This document shows positions 14,894 through 22,791 of a stretch of 64,000 bases of DNA, in pieces. The stretch lies in the NCBI RefSeq assembly GCF_036127095.1, contig NZ_CP108006.1, positions 7,121,501 to 7,185,500 of the forward strand, given 5' to 3'. The DNA is from Streptomyces sp. NBC_00335 (GTDB taxonomy: Bacteria; Actinomycetota; Actinomycetes; Streptomycetales; Streptomycetaceae). Numbering within the stretch: position 1 is the first letter of the stretch; each line of letters starts with the position of its first letter. The notes beneath the pieces were generated by a model. That model did no database searches. It saw only the letters and a list, made by a program, of their open reading frames with translations, and was not told the DNA's origin. Made by a program: the position numbers and the translations under genes.

Positions 14894-16130
14894 CCCCGGC
14901 GTGCGCCGCCGCTCCTGAAGCCGGAACCGCCTTCAGGAGCAGGGCGGGGGTGATCAGCATGAGGAGACCGGCCACGGCGATCGCGGTGCGGGGGCCGGCG
15001 AAACCCGCCAGCACGCCCCACAGCCCCGTCATGGCCGCGATCGTCGCCTTGCCGGTCACCGACCACGCCGTCAGGGTGCGGGCGATCCGGTCCGCGGGCG
15101 TCCGGTCGAGCCGGTAGGCGGCGAACACCGGATTGAACACGCCCATGCACGTGATCAGCCCGAACTCGACCACGATGACCAGTACGAGCCCGATCGCGCC
15201 CGGCCGGACGAAGGCCAGACCGGCCGACCAGCACGCCCGCAGCGTCCCGGCGGCGAGCAGGACCCTGCGCCGCCCGTACCGGGCGACGAGCCGCCGGGCC
15301 AGCCGGGCGCCGATGACGCCCCCGACACAGGGCAGGCCGAACGCGAGGCCGTACTGCCAGGGGGCGAACCCGAGCGGGCCGAGCATGAGCACGGCGAGCA
15401 GGGGCAGGGTCGCCATGATCAGGCCGCTGACCAGGACCGTGTTGAAGAACAGGGGACGCAGCGTCGGGTGGGCCAGGATGAACCGCCACCCGTCGAGCAG
15501 ATCGCCGGGACGGAACCGGGCCCGCTCGGCTCCGGTGCGCACGGGGCGCTGCTCGCCGCCGCCGATCGCACGGATCCCCGCGGCCGAGAGCAGATAGCTG
15601 ACCGCATCGGCCGTCACGGTCGTCACCGGTCCGAACAGCCCGATCGCGGCCGTGCCGACCGGCGGTCCGATCAGGGTGGCGGTCCAGTTCGTCGACTCGA
15701 ACCGTCCGTTCGCGACGAGCAGGTCCTGCGCCGGCACCAGCGCCTTCAGGTACGCGCCACCGGCCGCGCCGAAGGCGATGTCGGCCGCGCCCACGACGAC
15801 GGACACCACCAGCAGCTGGACGAAACCGAGCAGACCGAGTGCGTACGCGGCGGGGACGCTCATCAGCGCCACGAACCGGATCAGGTCCATCGCGACCATC
15901 ACCGGCCTCTTGCGGCGAAACTCCACCCACGGCCCGAGCGGCACCGCCACCGCGGCCCCCACCGCGAGCCCCGTGGCGGCCAGCACCGACACCTGGACCG
16001 GCCCGGCGTGCAGCACCAGGATCGCGATCAGCGCGAACGCGTCGAACGCGAGCCGCGTACCGAACGTGCTGACCCCGTACGCCGCCCACAGCCACCCGAA
16101 CCGTCGGCCAAGAGACCTCCTGCCCGCCAT
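14799..16130 (-). CDS. MFS transporter, divergent from LysR gene
   Basis: A 443-residue, 12-segment major facilitator protein of the Enterobactin-exporter-like MFS_3 type (FGTRLAFDAFALIAILVL in TM1, GVIGARLARRLVARYGRR between TM8 and TM9). Drug or metabolite efflux is likely; the substrate is unknown. The ATG at 16128-16130 follows AAGGGGG. After the last membrane segment (LLMLITPALLLKA) the frame continues for about 45 Arg/Pro/Ser-rich residues across the davB terminator hairpin and 95 bases into the 3' end of davB on the opposite strand. That tail looks unconstrained and may reflect loss of the original stop. Probably controlled by the LysR protein encoded divergently. Confidence 0.87.
   Translation of the reverse strand: MAGRRSLGRRFGWLWAAYGVSTFGTRLAFDAFALIAILVLHAGPVQVSVLAATGLAVGAAVAVPLGPWVEFRRKRPVMVAMDLIRFVALMSVPAAYALGLLGFVQLLVVSVVVGAADIAFGAAGGAYLKALVPAQDLLVANGRFESTNWTATLIGPPVGTAAIGLFGPVTTVTADAVSYLLSAAGIRAIGGGEQRPVRTGAERARFRPGDLLDGWRFILAHPTLRPLFFNTVLVSGLIMATLPLLAVLMLGPLGFAPWQYGLAFGLPCVGGVIGARLARRLVARYGRRRVLLAAGTLRACWSAGLAFVRPGAIGLVLVIVVEFGLITCMGVFNPVFAAYRLDRTPADRIARTLTAWSVTGKATIAAMTGLWGVLAGFAGPRTAIAVAGLLMLITPALLLKAVPASGAAAHAGVSPPGVRPGRSRRRRRPGRGSWSPWSRRGGA
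14911..14940 (+). terminator. Hairpin after davB
   Basis: Perfect 10-bp stem GCTCCTGAAG/CTTCAGGAGC with a 10-base loop, 17 bases after the davB stop. It lies inside the distal coding frame of the convergent MFS gene. Confidence 0.65.
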
Positions 16131-16232
16131 GGTCAGCGCCCCCTTGATATCCAGGTGAACAAACCCGCGTTGTCTCGAAAGAGCTAAGCGAGCAGGGCGG
16201 CGCCAGGTCAAACAACCAATGCGTCGACGGTC

Positions 16233-16249
16233 CACAACCATCAGTTGTG
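16233..16249. promoter_or_regulatory. Operator between MFS and LysR genes
   Basis: Perfect inverted repeat CACAAC-N5-GTTGTG in the 135-base divergent gap, just before the LysR start codon. It has the size and position expected for a LysR-type regulator site acting on both genes. Confidence 0.6.
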
Positions 16250-16265
16250 CACTAACGTGGTCGGC

Positions 16266-17288
16266 GTGGATCTCGAAGCCGTACGCACCTTCGTCGCCGT
16301 CGCCGACACGGGCCAGTTCCAGGAAGCCGCCGCCGACCTGGCGATCACCCAGCAGGCCGTCTCCAAGCGCATCGCCGTCCTGGAGAAGAGCCTCGGTGTA
16401 CGGCTCTTCGTCCGCGCGGCGCGCGGCACCGAGCTCACCATCGACGGGCAGGCCTTCCTGCCCCACGCGCGCGAGCTGCTGCGTGTTGCCGAGCGCGCGG
16501 TCTCCTCCGTGCTCACCGGCCGCCGTCCGCTGCGCGTCGACGTGCTCAACTCGCGCGGCGCGGGGTCGGGCCTGATGCGGGGCTTCCACCGCGCACACCC
16601 CGAGATCGACCTCGACGTGCTGATGATGTTCGACATCGACACGGCCGTCGCCGCCATCCGGTCCGGGGCGATCGACGCGTCCTTCCGCGCCGTCGCCGCG
16701 CCCGGCCGGCCCCTACCCGAGGACATCGAGTCCGTCCGGGTGCTCGACGAGCCGCTCCAATTGCTCACGGGCCCCGCCCACGCCCTGGCGCGAGCCCGGT
16801 CGGTGACCCTCACGCAGCTCGCCGGGCACCGGATCTGGATGCCCGGCATCACGCCCGGCACCGAGTGGGCCGCCTACTACGACGACCTCGTCGCCGAGTT
16901 CGGCCTCACCATCGAGGCGACGGGCCCCAACTTCGGCTCCGACGCACTCCTGGACACCATCGCCGACACACCGGCCCTGGCCACCTTCATGGGAGCGCAC
17001 ACCCGGCTCGTCTGGCCCGCCGGCCACGGCCTGCGCCTCATCCCGGTGACCGGCCCGGCTCCCGTCTACCCGCACTCACTGATCTGGCGCCGCGACAACC
17101 CGCACCCGGCCCTCGCCACCCTGCGCGACCACCTCGAATCCACCCGGGCCGAGGGCCCCGAGGGCACCAACGGCCCCGACCGTCCCGGCAGCGAGACGTG
17201 GACACCCGCATGGACACCCGCGTGGCCACCCCGTCGCCGGGTCCGACCGCGTACGGAAGCCGAAGCGGACGCAGGGCCGCCCCGGTGA
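16266..17288 (+). CDS. LysR-family transcriptional regulator
   Basis: A 340-residue regulator. Residues 1-60 form the winged helix-turn-helix (VDLEAVRTFVAVADTGQFQE, then AITQQAVSKRIAVLEKSLGV), and the rest is the periplasmic-binding-like effector domain, with SRGAGSGLMRGFHRAHPEI at its start. The start is taken as GTG 16266 because an upstream TTG would lie within the inverted repeat at 16233-16249; GTG 16257 is also possible. The last 45 residues are an unusual tail with WTPAWTPAWPP coded by 12-bp repeats at 17196-17235. Divergent to an MFS transporter that it probably controls. Effector unknown. Confidence 0.88.
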   Translation: MDLEAVRTFVAVADTGQFQEAAADLAITQQAVSKRIAVLEKSLGVRLFVRAARGTELTIDGQAFLPHARELLRVAERAVSSVLTGRRPLRVDVLNSRGAGSGLMRGFHRAHPEIDLDVLMMFDIDTAVAAIRSGAIDASFRAVAAPGRPLPEDIESVRVLDEPLQLLTGPAHALARARSVTLTQLAGHRIWMPGITPGTEWAAYYDDLVAEFGLTIEATGPNFGSDALLDTIADTPALATFMGAHTRLVWPAGHGLRLIPVTGPAPVYPHSLIWRRDNPHPALATLRDHLESTRAEGPEGTNGPDRPGSETWTPAWTPAWPPRRRVRPRTEAEADAGPPR

Positions 17289-17307
17289 TCGCGACGCCGG
17301 CCGGCGT

Positions 17308-17919
17308 TCACGTCCGGGGCGGTCGCTCCCACTCCGCGTCTCCGCGCCAGACGGCCCCCCAGCGCGAGGCGCACGCGATCCGGCGGTGAAGGTCGTCGAC
17401 GGCCTCGACGGTCGACGCGCCCCGCTCCACCCCGCAGTGCGCGCACAGCGCGTACACGCGGTGGCCGTCGCTCCAGCGCAGGGTGGAGTGGTCGGCCTCG
17501 CACACCGCGCAGCCCTCGCCCGGGTACTCCCGCGCCCGCAGGATCCGCGGCATCACCTCGGCCAGCGGGCCCAGCGGATGGAACTCCAGGTTCGGGCACC
17601 ACACCCACGACCGCGGTTCGGGCGGCTCCGCCGGACGCAGTCCGGCCCGCTTCTGGACCCGCCGGGCCTCCTGCCAGGCCAGGATGCCCGGTACCCACAC
17701 CTCCCGGGCGGCCTGGAGCTCCTCCACCGCCCGCACCAGCGAGTCGGGGTCCCGGGCCGGGTCGCGGGGGATGCCCGCACTGCCCCGCAGATGGTGGAAG
17801 GTCGCGCGGAGCCCGTACGGGGCGAACTCGGTCAGGCAGGTGCGCAGGGCCGACATCCGCCGGTGGACCGGCAGCGTGGCGTCGTGCACGCGGAGCCGGT
17901 GCGTGGCGAAGCTGGTCAT
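17308..17919 (-). CDS. Conserved hypothetical protein with paired CxxC motifs
   Basis: A 203-residue soluble protein that I do not recognise by name. The C-terminal half contains GCAVCEAD and, about 15 residues later, YALCAHCG, two CxxC knuckles that would bind one zinc ion. A separate Cys lies in WVWCPNLEFHPLGP. The N-terminal third is Arg/His-rich and probably helical. It stands alone, between the convergent LysR gene and the DUF5995 gene on its own strand (43 bases apart), so it may be cotranscribed with the latter. DNA, RNA or protein binding are all possible. Confidence 0.75.
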   Translation of the reverse strand: MTSFATHRLRVHDATLPVHRRMSALRTCLTEFAPYGLRATFHHLRGSAGIPRDPARDPDSLVRAVEELQAAREVWVPGILAWQEARRVQKRAGLRPAEPPEPRSWVWCPNLEFHPLGPLAEVMPRILRAREYPGEGCAVCEADHSTLRWSDGHRVYALCAHCGVERGASTVEAVDDLHRRIACASRWGAVWRGDAEWERPPRT

Positions 17920-17962
17920 GGGCCGAGCCTAGGCCGGGCCGCTCACCGTACGCACCGGGGTT

Positions 17963-18613
17963 TCAGCCCGTCGGGGTCAGCAGGCAGCGGCCGACCAGGC
18001 CGACCCCCGCGTCGAGGGACTCGGTGAACTCCTCCGCCAGATCGGGGGAGCGGCGCAGCGACCAGAGCAGGCGGGCCGAGGCCCAGGCGCCCGCGCGGGC
18101 CCGCTCCAGGCTCCAGGCACCGAGGAGGTGCGTGAGCGGGTCCGCGATCTCCAGCAGGTCCGGGCCCGGCATCAGGTCCTCCCGGATGTGCTCCTCCAGG
18201 GAGATCAGGGTGTCACCGACCCGGTCGAAGTCCGCTTCGAGCGCGGCCGGTTCGCAGTCGAGCGAGCGGCAGGTGGCGACCACGGCCAGCGCCAGGTCGT
18301 GGCCGATGTGCGCGTTGATCCCGGCCAGTGCGTGCTGGAGCGGCCGGATCCCGGGATGGCGGCGGTACTGGAGCAGCGGCCGCCAGCACGCCGGGGCCCG
18401 GTCGGCCTCCACCGCCGTCAGGTAGCGCTCGGCGAAGCGGACGCTGAGTGCTTCGGCCCGGCGGGGCGAGGGGAACGCGCCGTGCGCGATCCCCTCGTGC
18501 AGGGTCTGCGTCACCGTGAGGTACACCCGGTTGAAGACGGCGACGCCGTCCCGCTCGGGGAGCCGCTCGTCCAGGGCGCGCATCCGCGCCAGCACCGCTT
18601 CCATGGGGACCAT
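17963..18613 (-). CDS. DUF5995 family protein
   Basis: A 216-residue, mostly helical soluble protein. The opening RMRALDERLPERDGVAVFNRVYLTVTQ and later HPLQHALAGINAHIGHDL-like region (here IRPLQHALAGINAHIGHDLA) are the conserved signatures of DUF5995. No catalytic role is established for the family; the paired His/Asp pattern suggests a metal site, but this is speculative. Start at the ATG 18611-18613; a second ATG three codons later is possible. Followed on the same strand by the CxxC hypothetical gene. Confidence 0.82.
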   Translation of the reverse strand: MVPMEAVLARMRALDERLPERDGVAVFNRVYLTVTQTLHEGIAHGAFPSPRRAEALSVRFAERYLTAVEADRAPACWRPLLQYRRHPGIRPLQHALAGINAHIGHDLALAVVATCRSLDCEPAALEADFDRVGDTLISLEEHIREDLMPGPDLLEIADPLTHLLGAWSLERARAGAWASARLLWSLRRSPDLAEEFTESLDAGVGLVGRCLLTPTG

Positions 18614-18689
18614 GGGAGGCAGCGTCGCAGCCGCGGGCCGGGATCAGGGGAACTTGGCCGTACGCTTCCCCGGTTCGGGCGAAACTCCG

Positions 18690-20102
18690 TCAACCCCGCT
18701 TGTCGCCGGGCTCCCCGGCAGGGCTCCCGTCCGCCTCGTCGTACGCGGACGTGCCCGAGTCCAGCAGCGGTTCCTGCTGCTTGAGGTGCGCCGGCGCGAA
18801 GTACCGCAGTGCGTGGTAGCCCGTGATCACGACGATCGTGCCGAGCGCGATCCCGCCCAGCTCGAAGCTGTCGCTGATGTTCAGCTTGACCCCGCCGACG
18901 CCGATGATGATGCCCGCCGCGGCCGGCACCAGGTTCAGCGGATTGCGCAGGTCCACCCGGCCGTTGATCCAGATCTGGGCGCCGAGCAGGCCGATCATCC
19001 CGTACAGGATCACGGTGATCCCGCCCAGCACCCCGCCGGGGATCGCGGCGACGACCGCGCCGAACTTCGGGCACAGGCCGAAGAGGAGGGCGAAGCCGGC
19101 CGCCGCCCAGTAGGCCGCCGTGGAGTAGACGCGGGTGGCGGCCATCACGCCGATGTTCTCGGAGTACGTGGTGTTCGGCGGGCCGCCCACCGCCGTCGAC
19201 AGCATCGACGCGGCGCCGTCGGCGGCGATGGCCGTGCCGAGCTTGTCGTCGAGCGGGTCGCCCGTCATCTCGCCGACGGCCTTGATGTGTCCGGCGTTCT
19301 CCGCGATCAGCGCGATGACCACCGGCAGCGCGATCAGGATCGCCGACCACTCGAAGGCCGGCGCGTGGAAGGTCGGCAGCCCGACCCAGTCGGCCTTGGC
19401 GACCCCGGACAGGTCGAGCCGCCAGTGGTCGACGGCGTCCGGCCCGCCCATCGTCGAGTGGATCTTGCCGAAGACGAGGTCGAAGACCCAGGAGATGCCG
19501 TACCCGAAGATCAGGCCGAGGAAGATCGCGATCCGCGACCAGAAGCCCCGCAGGCAGACCACGGCCAGCCCGGTGAACAGCATCGTCAGCAGGGCCGTCC
19601 ACTGGTCCTGCGGCCAGTACGTGGAGGCCGTGACGGGCGCCAGGTTGAAGCCGATCAGCATCACGACGGCGCCCGTCACCACCGGCGGCATCGCCGCGTG
19701 GATGATCCGCGCACCGAACCGCTGGACCGCGAGCCCCGCCAGGAACAGGGCCGCGCCGACCACGAAGACCGCGCCCGTGACGACCGCGCTGTCCCCGCCG
19801 CTCGCCCGGATCGCCGCCGCCACGCCCACGAAGGAGAGCGAGCAGCCCAGGTACGAGGGGACCCGGCCGCGGGTCGCCAGCAGGAAGATGACGGTGGCGA
19901 CACCGGACATCATGATGGCGAGGTTCGGGTCCAGCCCCATCAGGACCGGCGCCACGAAGCTGGCTCCGAACATCGCCACGACGTGCTGGGCGCCGAGCCC
20001 GGCGGTCCGCGGCCACGACAGCCGCTCGTCCGGCCGCACCACCGCGCCGGGGGCGGGGGTCCGCCCGTCTCCGTGCAGGGTCCAGCGCACGCCGAGGCCC
20101 AT
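18690..20102 (-). CDS. NCS2-family uracil/xanthine permease
   Basis: A 470-residue membrane protein with about 14 segments of the nucleobase:cation symporter-2 family. Signature regions are GLGAQHVVAMFGASFVAPVL (TM1), ENAGHIKAVGEMTGDPLDD, the conserved Glu in TM8, and GGPPNTTYSENIGVMAATRV around TM10. This group imports uracil or xanthine with protons. The C terminus is a hydrophilic tail of 40 residues. Start at ATG 20100-20102; a single-gene unit, 81 bases from the MFS gene that precedes it on the same strand. Uracil is the most likely substrate, by resemblance to UraA/RutG, but purines cannot be excluded. Confidence 0.9.
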   Translation of the reverse strand: MGLGVRWTLHGDGRTPAPGAVVRPDERLSWPRTAGLGAQHVVAMFGASFVAPVLMGLDPNLAIMMSGVATVIFLLATRGRVPSYLGCSLSFVGVAAAIRASGGDSAVVTGAVFVVGAALFLAGLAVQRFGARIIHAAMPPVVTGAVVMLIGFNLAPVTASTYWPQDQWTALLTMLFTGLAVVCLRGFWSRIAIFLGLIFGYGISWVFDLVFGKIHSTMGGPDAVDHWRLDLSGVAKADWVGLPTFHAPAFEWSAILIALPVVIALIAENAGHIKAVGEMTGDPLDDKLGTAIAADGAASMLSTAVGGPPNTTYSENIGVMAATRVYSTAAYWAAAGFALLFGLCPKFGAVVAAIPGGVLGGITVILYGMIGLLGAQIWINGRVDLRNPLNLVPAAAGIIIGVGGVKLNISDSFELGGIALGTIVVITGYHALRYFAPAHLKQQEPLLDSGTSAYDEADGSPAGEPGDKRG

Positions 20103-20183
20103 GTTCCACCGCTTTTCGTTCGTTCTTCGTCGTGCATCAGGAGCGTGGCCACGCTACGAGGCCGTAGGTGACCAGGCGACATA

Positions 20184-21413
20184 TTACGGCCGGATAGCTG
20201 CAGGTTCGTCCCGGTTGGCCGCCTCCGCCGCCCCGGCGGCCCCCGCTGCCACCGGCCGCTGCCGCAGTACGGTCGCCCCCACGATCAGCGCGAACGACAG
20301 CAGCGTGACCAGCCCGAACGACACCACCAGCGAGGTCGCGTCGGCCACCGCGCCGATCGCCGACGGGGCGATCAGACCCGAGGTGTATGTGATCGTCGCG
20401 ACACCGGCGATGGCCTGCGCCGGCGCCGGACCGCTGCGCGCGGCCGCCGCGAAGGCCAGCGGGACCACCACCGCGATGCCGAGCCCGATCAGCCCGAACC
20501 CGGCCAGCGCCGCGGCCGGCTGGTGGACCGTGACCACGAGCAGCCCGCCCGCGGTGGCGAGCGCGCCGCCCGCACGGACCGTGCGCACGGCCCCGAACCG
20601 GTCCACGACCTTGTCCCCGACGAGCCGGGCGAGCGCCATCGTCAGCGCGAAGGCGGTGGTCGAGGCGGCCGCGAGACCGGCGTCCGTGTGCAGCACGTCC
20701 CGCAGGTACACCGCGGACCAGTCCAGGCTCGCGCCCTCCGCGAAGACCGCGCAGAAGCCGATCGCGCCGATGAACAGCGCCGACTTCGGGGGCAGCGCGA
20801 AGTGCGGCGGCGCCTCCTCCCCGGCGGTGTCGGTGCGCAGGTCCAGGACGCCCCGTACGGCGATCAGCCCGGCCAGCGTCAGGGCGAGCGCGGCGATCAG
20901 GTGGTGCAGACGGGCATCGGCGCCCGCGTGCGCGGCGACCGTGCCGGCGGCCGAGCCGATCAGGGCGCCCACGCTCCACATGCCGTGCAGCGAGGACATG
21001 ATCGAGCGCTTCAGCCGGTTCTCGGTCTCCACGCCCAGCGCGTTCATCGCCACGTCCGACATGCCCGCGGTCGCCCCGTAGACGAAGAGCACGAAGCAGA
21101 GCGTCCACAGGTTCGGGGCGAGGCTCGGGAGGATGAGGGCGAGCGTCCACAGGCTCAGCAGCATCCGCAGGGCGGTGCGCGCGCCGAACCGGTGGTTGAT
21201 GCGGCCGGCCAGCGGCATCGTGAGCGCCGCGCCGAGCGCGGGGAAGGCGAGGGCCAGGCCCAGGGTGCCCGCGCTGAGCTGCGCGTGCTCCTGGATCCAG
21301 GGGATGCGGGTCGCGAAGGAGCCGGTGACCGCGCCGTGTGCGCAGAAGACGCCGGCGATGGCGAAGCGGGCATGGCGCAGTCGCGCCGGGCTGAGGTCGG
21401 TTTCCCCGGTCAT
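20184..21413 (-). CDS. MFS transporter, divergent from ROK regulator
   Basis: A 409-residue major facilitator with 12 predicted segments; ARFAIAGVFCAHGAVTGSFATRIPWIQ is TM1 and the VYGATAGMSDVAMNALGVETE segment in the middle is typical of the FucP/YbjJ-like group. The C terminus is Ala-rich. Starts at ATG 21411-21413, only 8 bases from a perfect 9-9-9 inverted repeat shared with the ROK gene on the other strand. ROK regulators usually respond to sugars or sugar phosphates, so a sugar or sugar-like substrate is a reasonable guess; efflux is the alternative. Confidence 0.87.
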   Translation of the reverse strand: MTGETDLSPARLRHARFAIAGVFCAHGAVTGSFATRIPWIQEHAQLSAGTLGLALAFPALGAALTMPLAGRINHRFGARTALRMLLSLWTLALILPSLAPNLWTLCFVLFVYGATAGMSDVAMNALGVETENRLKRSIMSSLHGMWSVGALIGSAAGTVAAHAGADARLHHLIAALALTLAGLIAVRGVLDLRTDTAGEEAPPHFALPPKSALFIGAIGFCAVFAEGASLDWSAVYLRDVLHTDAGLAAASTTAFALTMALARLVGDKVVDRFGAVRTVRAGGALATAGGLLVVTVHQPAAALAGFGLIGLGIAVVVPLAFAAAARSGPAPAQAIAGVATITYTSGLIAPSAIGAVADATSLVVSFGLVTLLSFALIVGATVLRQRPVAAGAAGAAEAANRDEPAAIRP

Positions 21414-21421
21414 GACACGTA

Positions 21422-21448
21422 AACTATCAGGGACCCTGCCTGATAGTT
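21422..21448. promoter_or_regulatory. Perfect inverted repeat operator between MFS and ROK genes
   Basis: AACTATCAG and CTGATAGTT, 9 bases each, separated by a 9-base spacer. It fills most of the 63-base gap and overlaps the MFS leader, so one bound dimer could block both promoters. Notably AT-rich for this genome. Confidence 0.78.
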
Positions 21449-21476
21449 AAGCCCCGGAACTCCTAGGATGGGCGCC

Positions 21477-22646
21477 GTGACTCCTGCCAAGGCGCTGACC
21501 GCCACCACCCGCGCCGCGTCCCCCGCTCCGTCCCCCGCCTCGCCGAGCACGGCCCGGGCCATCAACGACCGGCTCGCCCTCCAGCTCCTGCAGGAGGAGG
21601 GCCCGCTGACGGCCCCCCAGCTCAAGGAGCTGACCGGCCTGTCCCGTCCCTCCGTCGCCGACCTGGTGGAACGCCTCACCGGAGCCGGACTGATCGAGGT
21701 CGTCGGGGAATCCGGCGAACAGCGGCGCGGACCCAACGCCAAGCTCTACGGGATCGTGGCGCGGCGGGCCTACCTCGCGGCGCTCGACGTACGGACGGAC
21801 AGCGCCACGGCGGTCGTCGCCGACCTCCTCGGCCGGCCGCTGGCGCAGGCGGCCCTGCCCGTGGACGCCGTGGAGGAAGCGGTGGACCGGCTGGAGGAAC
21901 TCGCCCGGCAGGCGGGCGCCGACCGGCTCCACACGGTGGTGATCGGAGCGCCCGGGCTGGTGGCCCCCGGCACCGGAGAGCTCCGCGACAGCGCCGGACT
22001 GCCCGCCTGGCACCGGGACCTGGTGGCGGCGCTGCAGCGGCGGCTGCCCGCGGTGGTCGTCGTGGAGAACGAGACCAACCTGGCGGCCCTGGCCGAACAG
22101 CGCGTCGGGGCGGCCCGGGACCTGGAGTCCTTCGTGCTGCTCTGGCTCGGCGAAGGGGCCGGTGCCGCCGTGGTCCTGGACGGGCGGCTGCGCCGGGGCG
22201 CCTCCGGCGGGGCGGGGGAGATCGGCTTCCTGCCGGTGCCCGGGACGGGCGGCCTCCCCTCCGCCACGAATTGCGAGGGCGGCTTCCACGAGCTGGCGGG
22301 GCGGGCCGGGGTGGCCGCGCTCGCAGCGGCCCACGGCTTCGACGGGCCGGTCGAGGAGGCCGTCGCGGGCGCCGCCGGACCGGCCTTCCTCGACGCCCTG
22401 GCCGACCGGCTGGCCCTCGGGGCGGCGGCCGTCGCCGCGATCCTGGACCCCGGCTGCGTCGTGCTCGGCGGGGCGCTCGGCCGCGCGGGCGGACCCGCCC
22501 TGGCGGCCAGGGTCGCCCGCCGCCTCACCGCCCTGAGCCCGGTCCCGACCGAGGTCCGCGCCAGCACCCTCGGCGACCCGGCGGTGCTCACGGGGGCGCG
22601 GCTGGCGGCCCGGGAGTCGGCGCAGTCCGTCCTGTTCGCGGCCTGA
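21477..22646 (+). CDS. ROK-family transcriptional regulator
   Basis: A 389-residue protein. The N-terminal winged helix (RLALQLLQEEGPLTAPQLKELTGLSRPSVADLVERL) is followed by a ROK sugar-kinase-like domain with the DVRTDSATAVVADLLG phosphate loop, VIGAPGLVAPGTG, and VENETNLAALAE. The zinc-binding cysteines of active ROK kinases are largely missing: only one Cys is in the ATNCEGGF region. It therefore probably acts only as a repressor. GTG 21477 is chosen over ATG 21468 because the spacing from the operator and GGATG is better; both are in frame. It faces the MFS gene across a perfect inverted repeat. Confidence 0.88.
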   Translation: MTPAKALTATTRAASPAPSPASPSTARAINDRLALQLLQEEGPLTAPQLKELTGLSRPSVADLVERLTGAGLIEVVGESGEQRRGPNAKLYGIVARRAYLAALDVRTDSATAVVADLLGRPLAQAALPVDAVEEAVDRLEELARQAGADRLHTVVIGAPGLVAPGTGELRDSAGLPAWHRDLVAALQRRLPAVVVVENETNLAALAEQRVGAARDLESFVLLWLGEGAGAAVVLDGRLRRGASGGAGEIGFLPVPGTGGLPSATNCEGGFHELAGRAGVAALAAAHGFDGPVEEAVAGAAGPAFLDALADRLALGAAAVAAILDPGCVVLGGALGRAGGPALAARVARRLTALSPVPTEVRASTLGDPAVLTGARLAARESAQSVLFAA

Positions 22647-22707
22647 GGGCCGCGGCCCGGTGTCGGCCGGCCCCGCGAGCGGCCGGGAACCGCGCGCCGG
22701 GGAACGC

Positions 22708-22741
22708 GAGGACCCGGTGGCCGCCGGGCCACCGGGTCCTC
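22708..22741. terminator. Bidirectional terminator between ROK and chitinase genes
   Basis: Perfect 14-bp stem GAGGACCCGGTGGC/GCCACCGGGTCCTC with a 6-base loop, between two convergent genes. Confidence 0.85.
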
Positions 22742-22791
22742 ACGTCACTTCACGTCACGTCACTTCACCTACGCGGTCACCCCGAGGGGTG

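Noticed and set aside
6572..16130. Biosynthetic gene cluster because of several oxidoreductases and a transporter
   Set aside because: No core scaffold enzyme (PKS, NRPS, terpene, RiPP) and genes fall into separate operons with catabolic or sulfur signatures.
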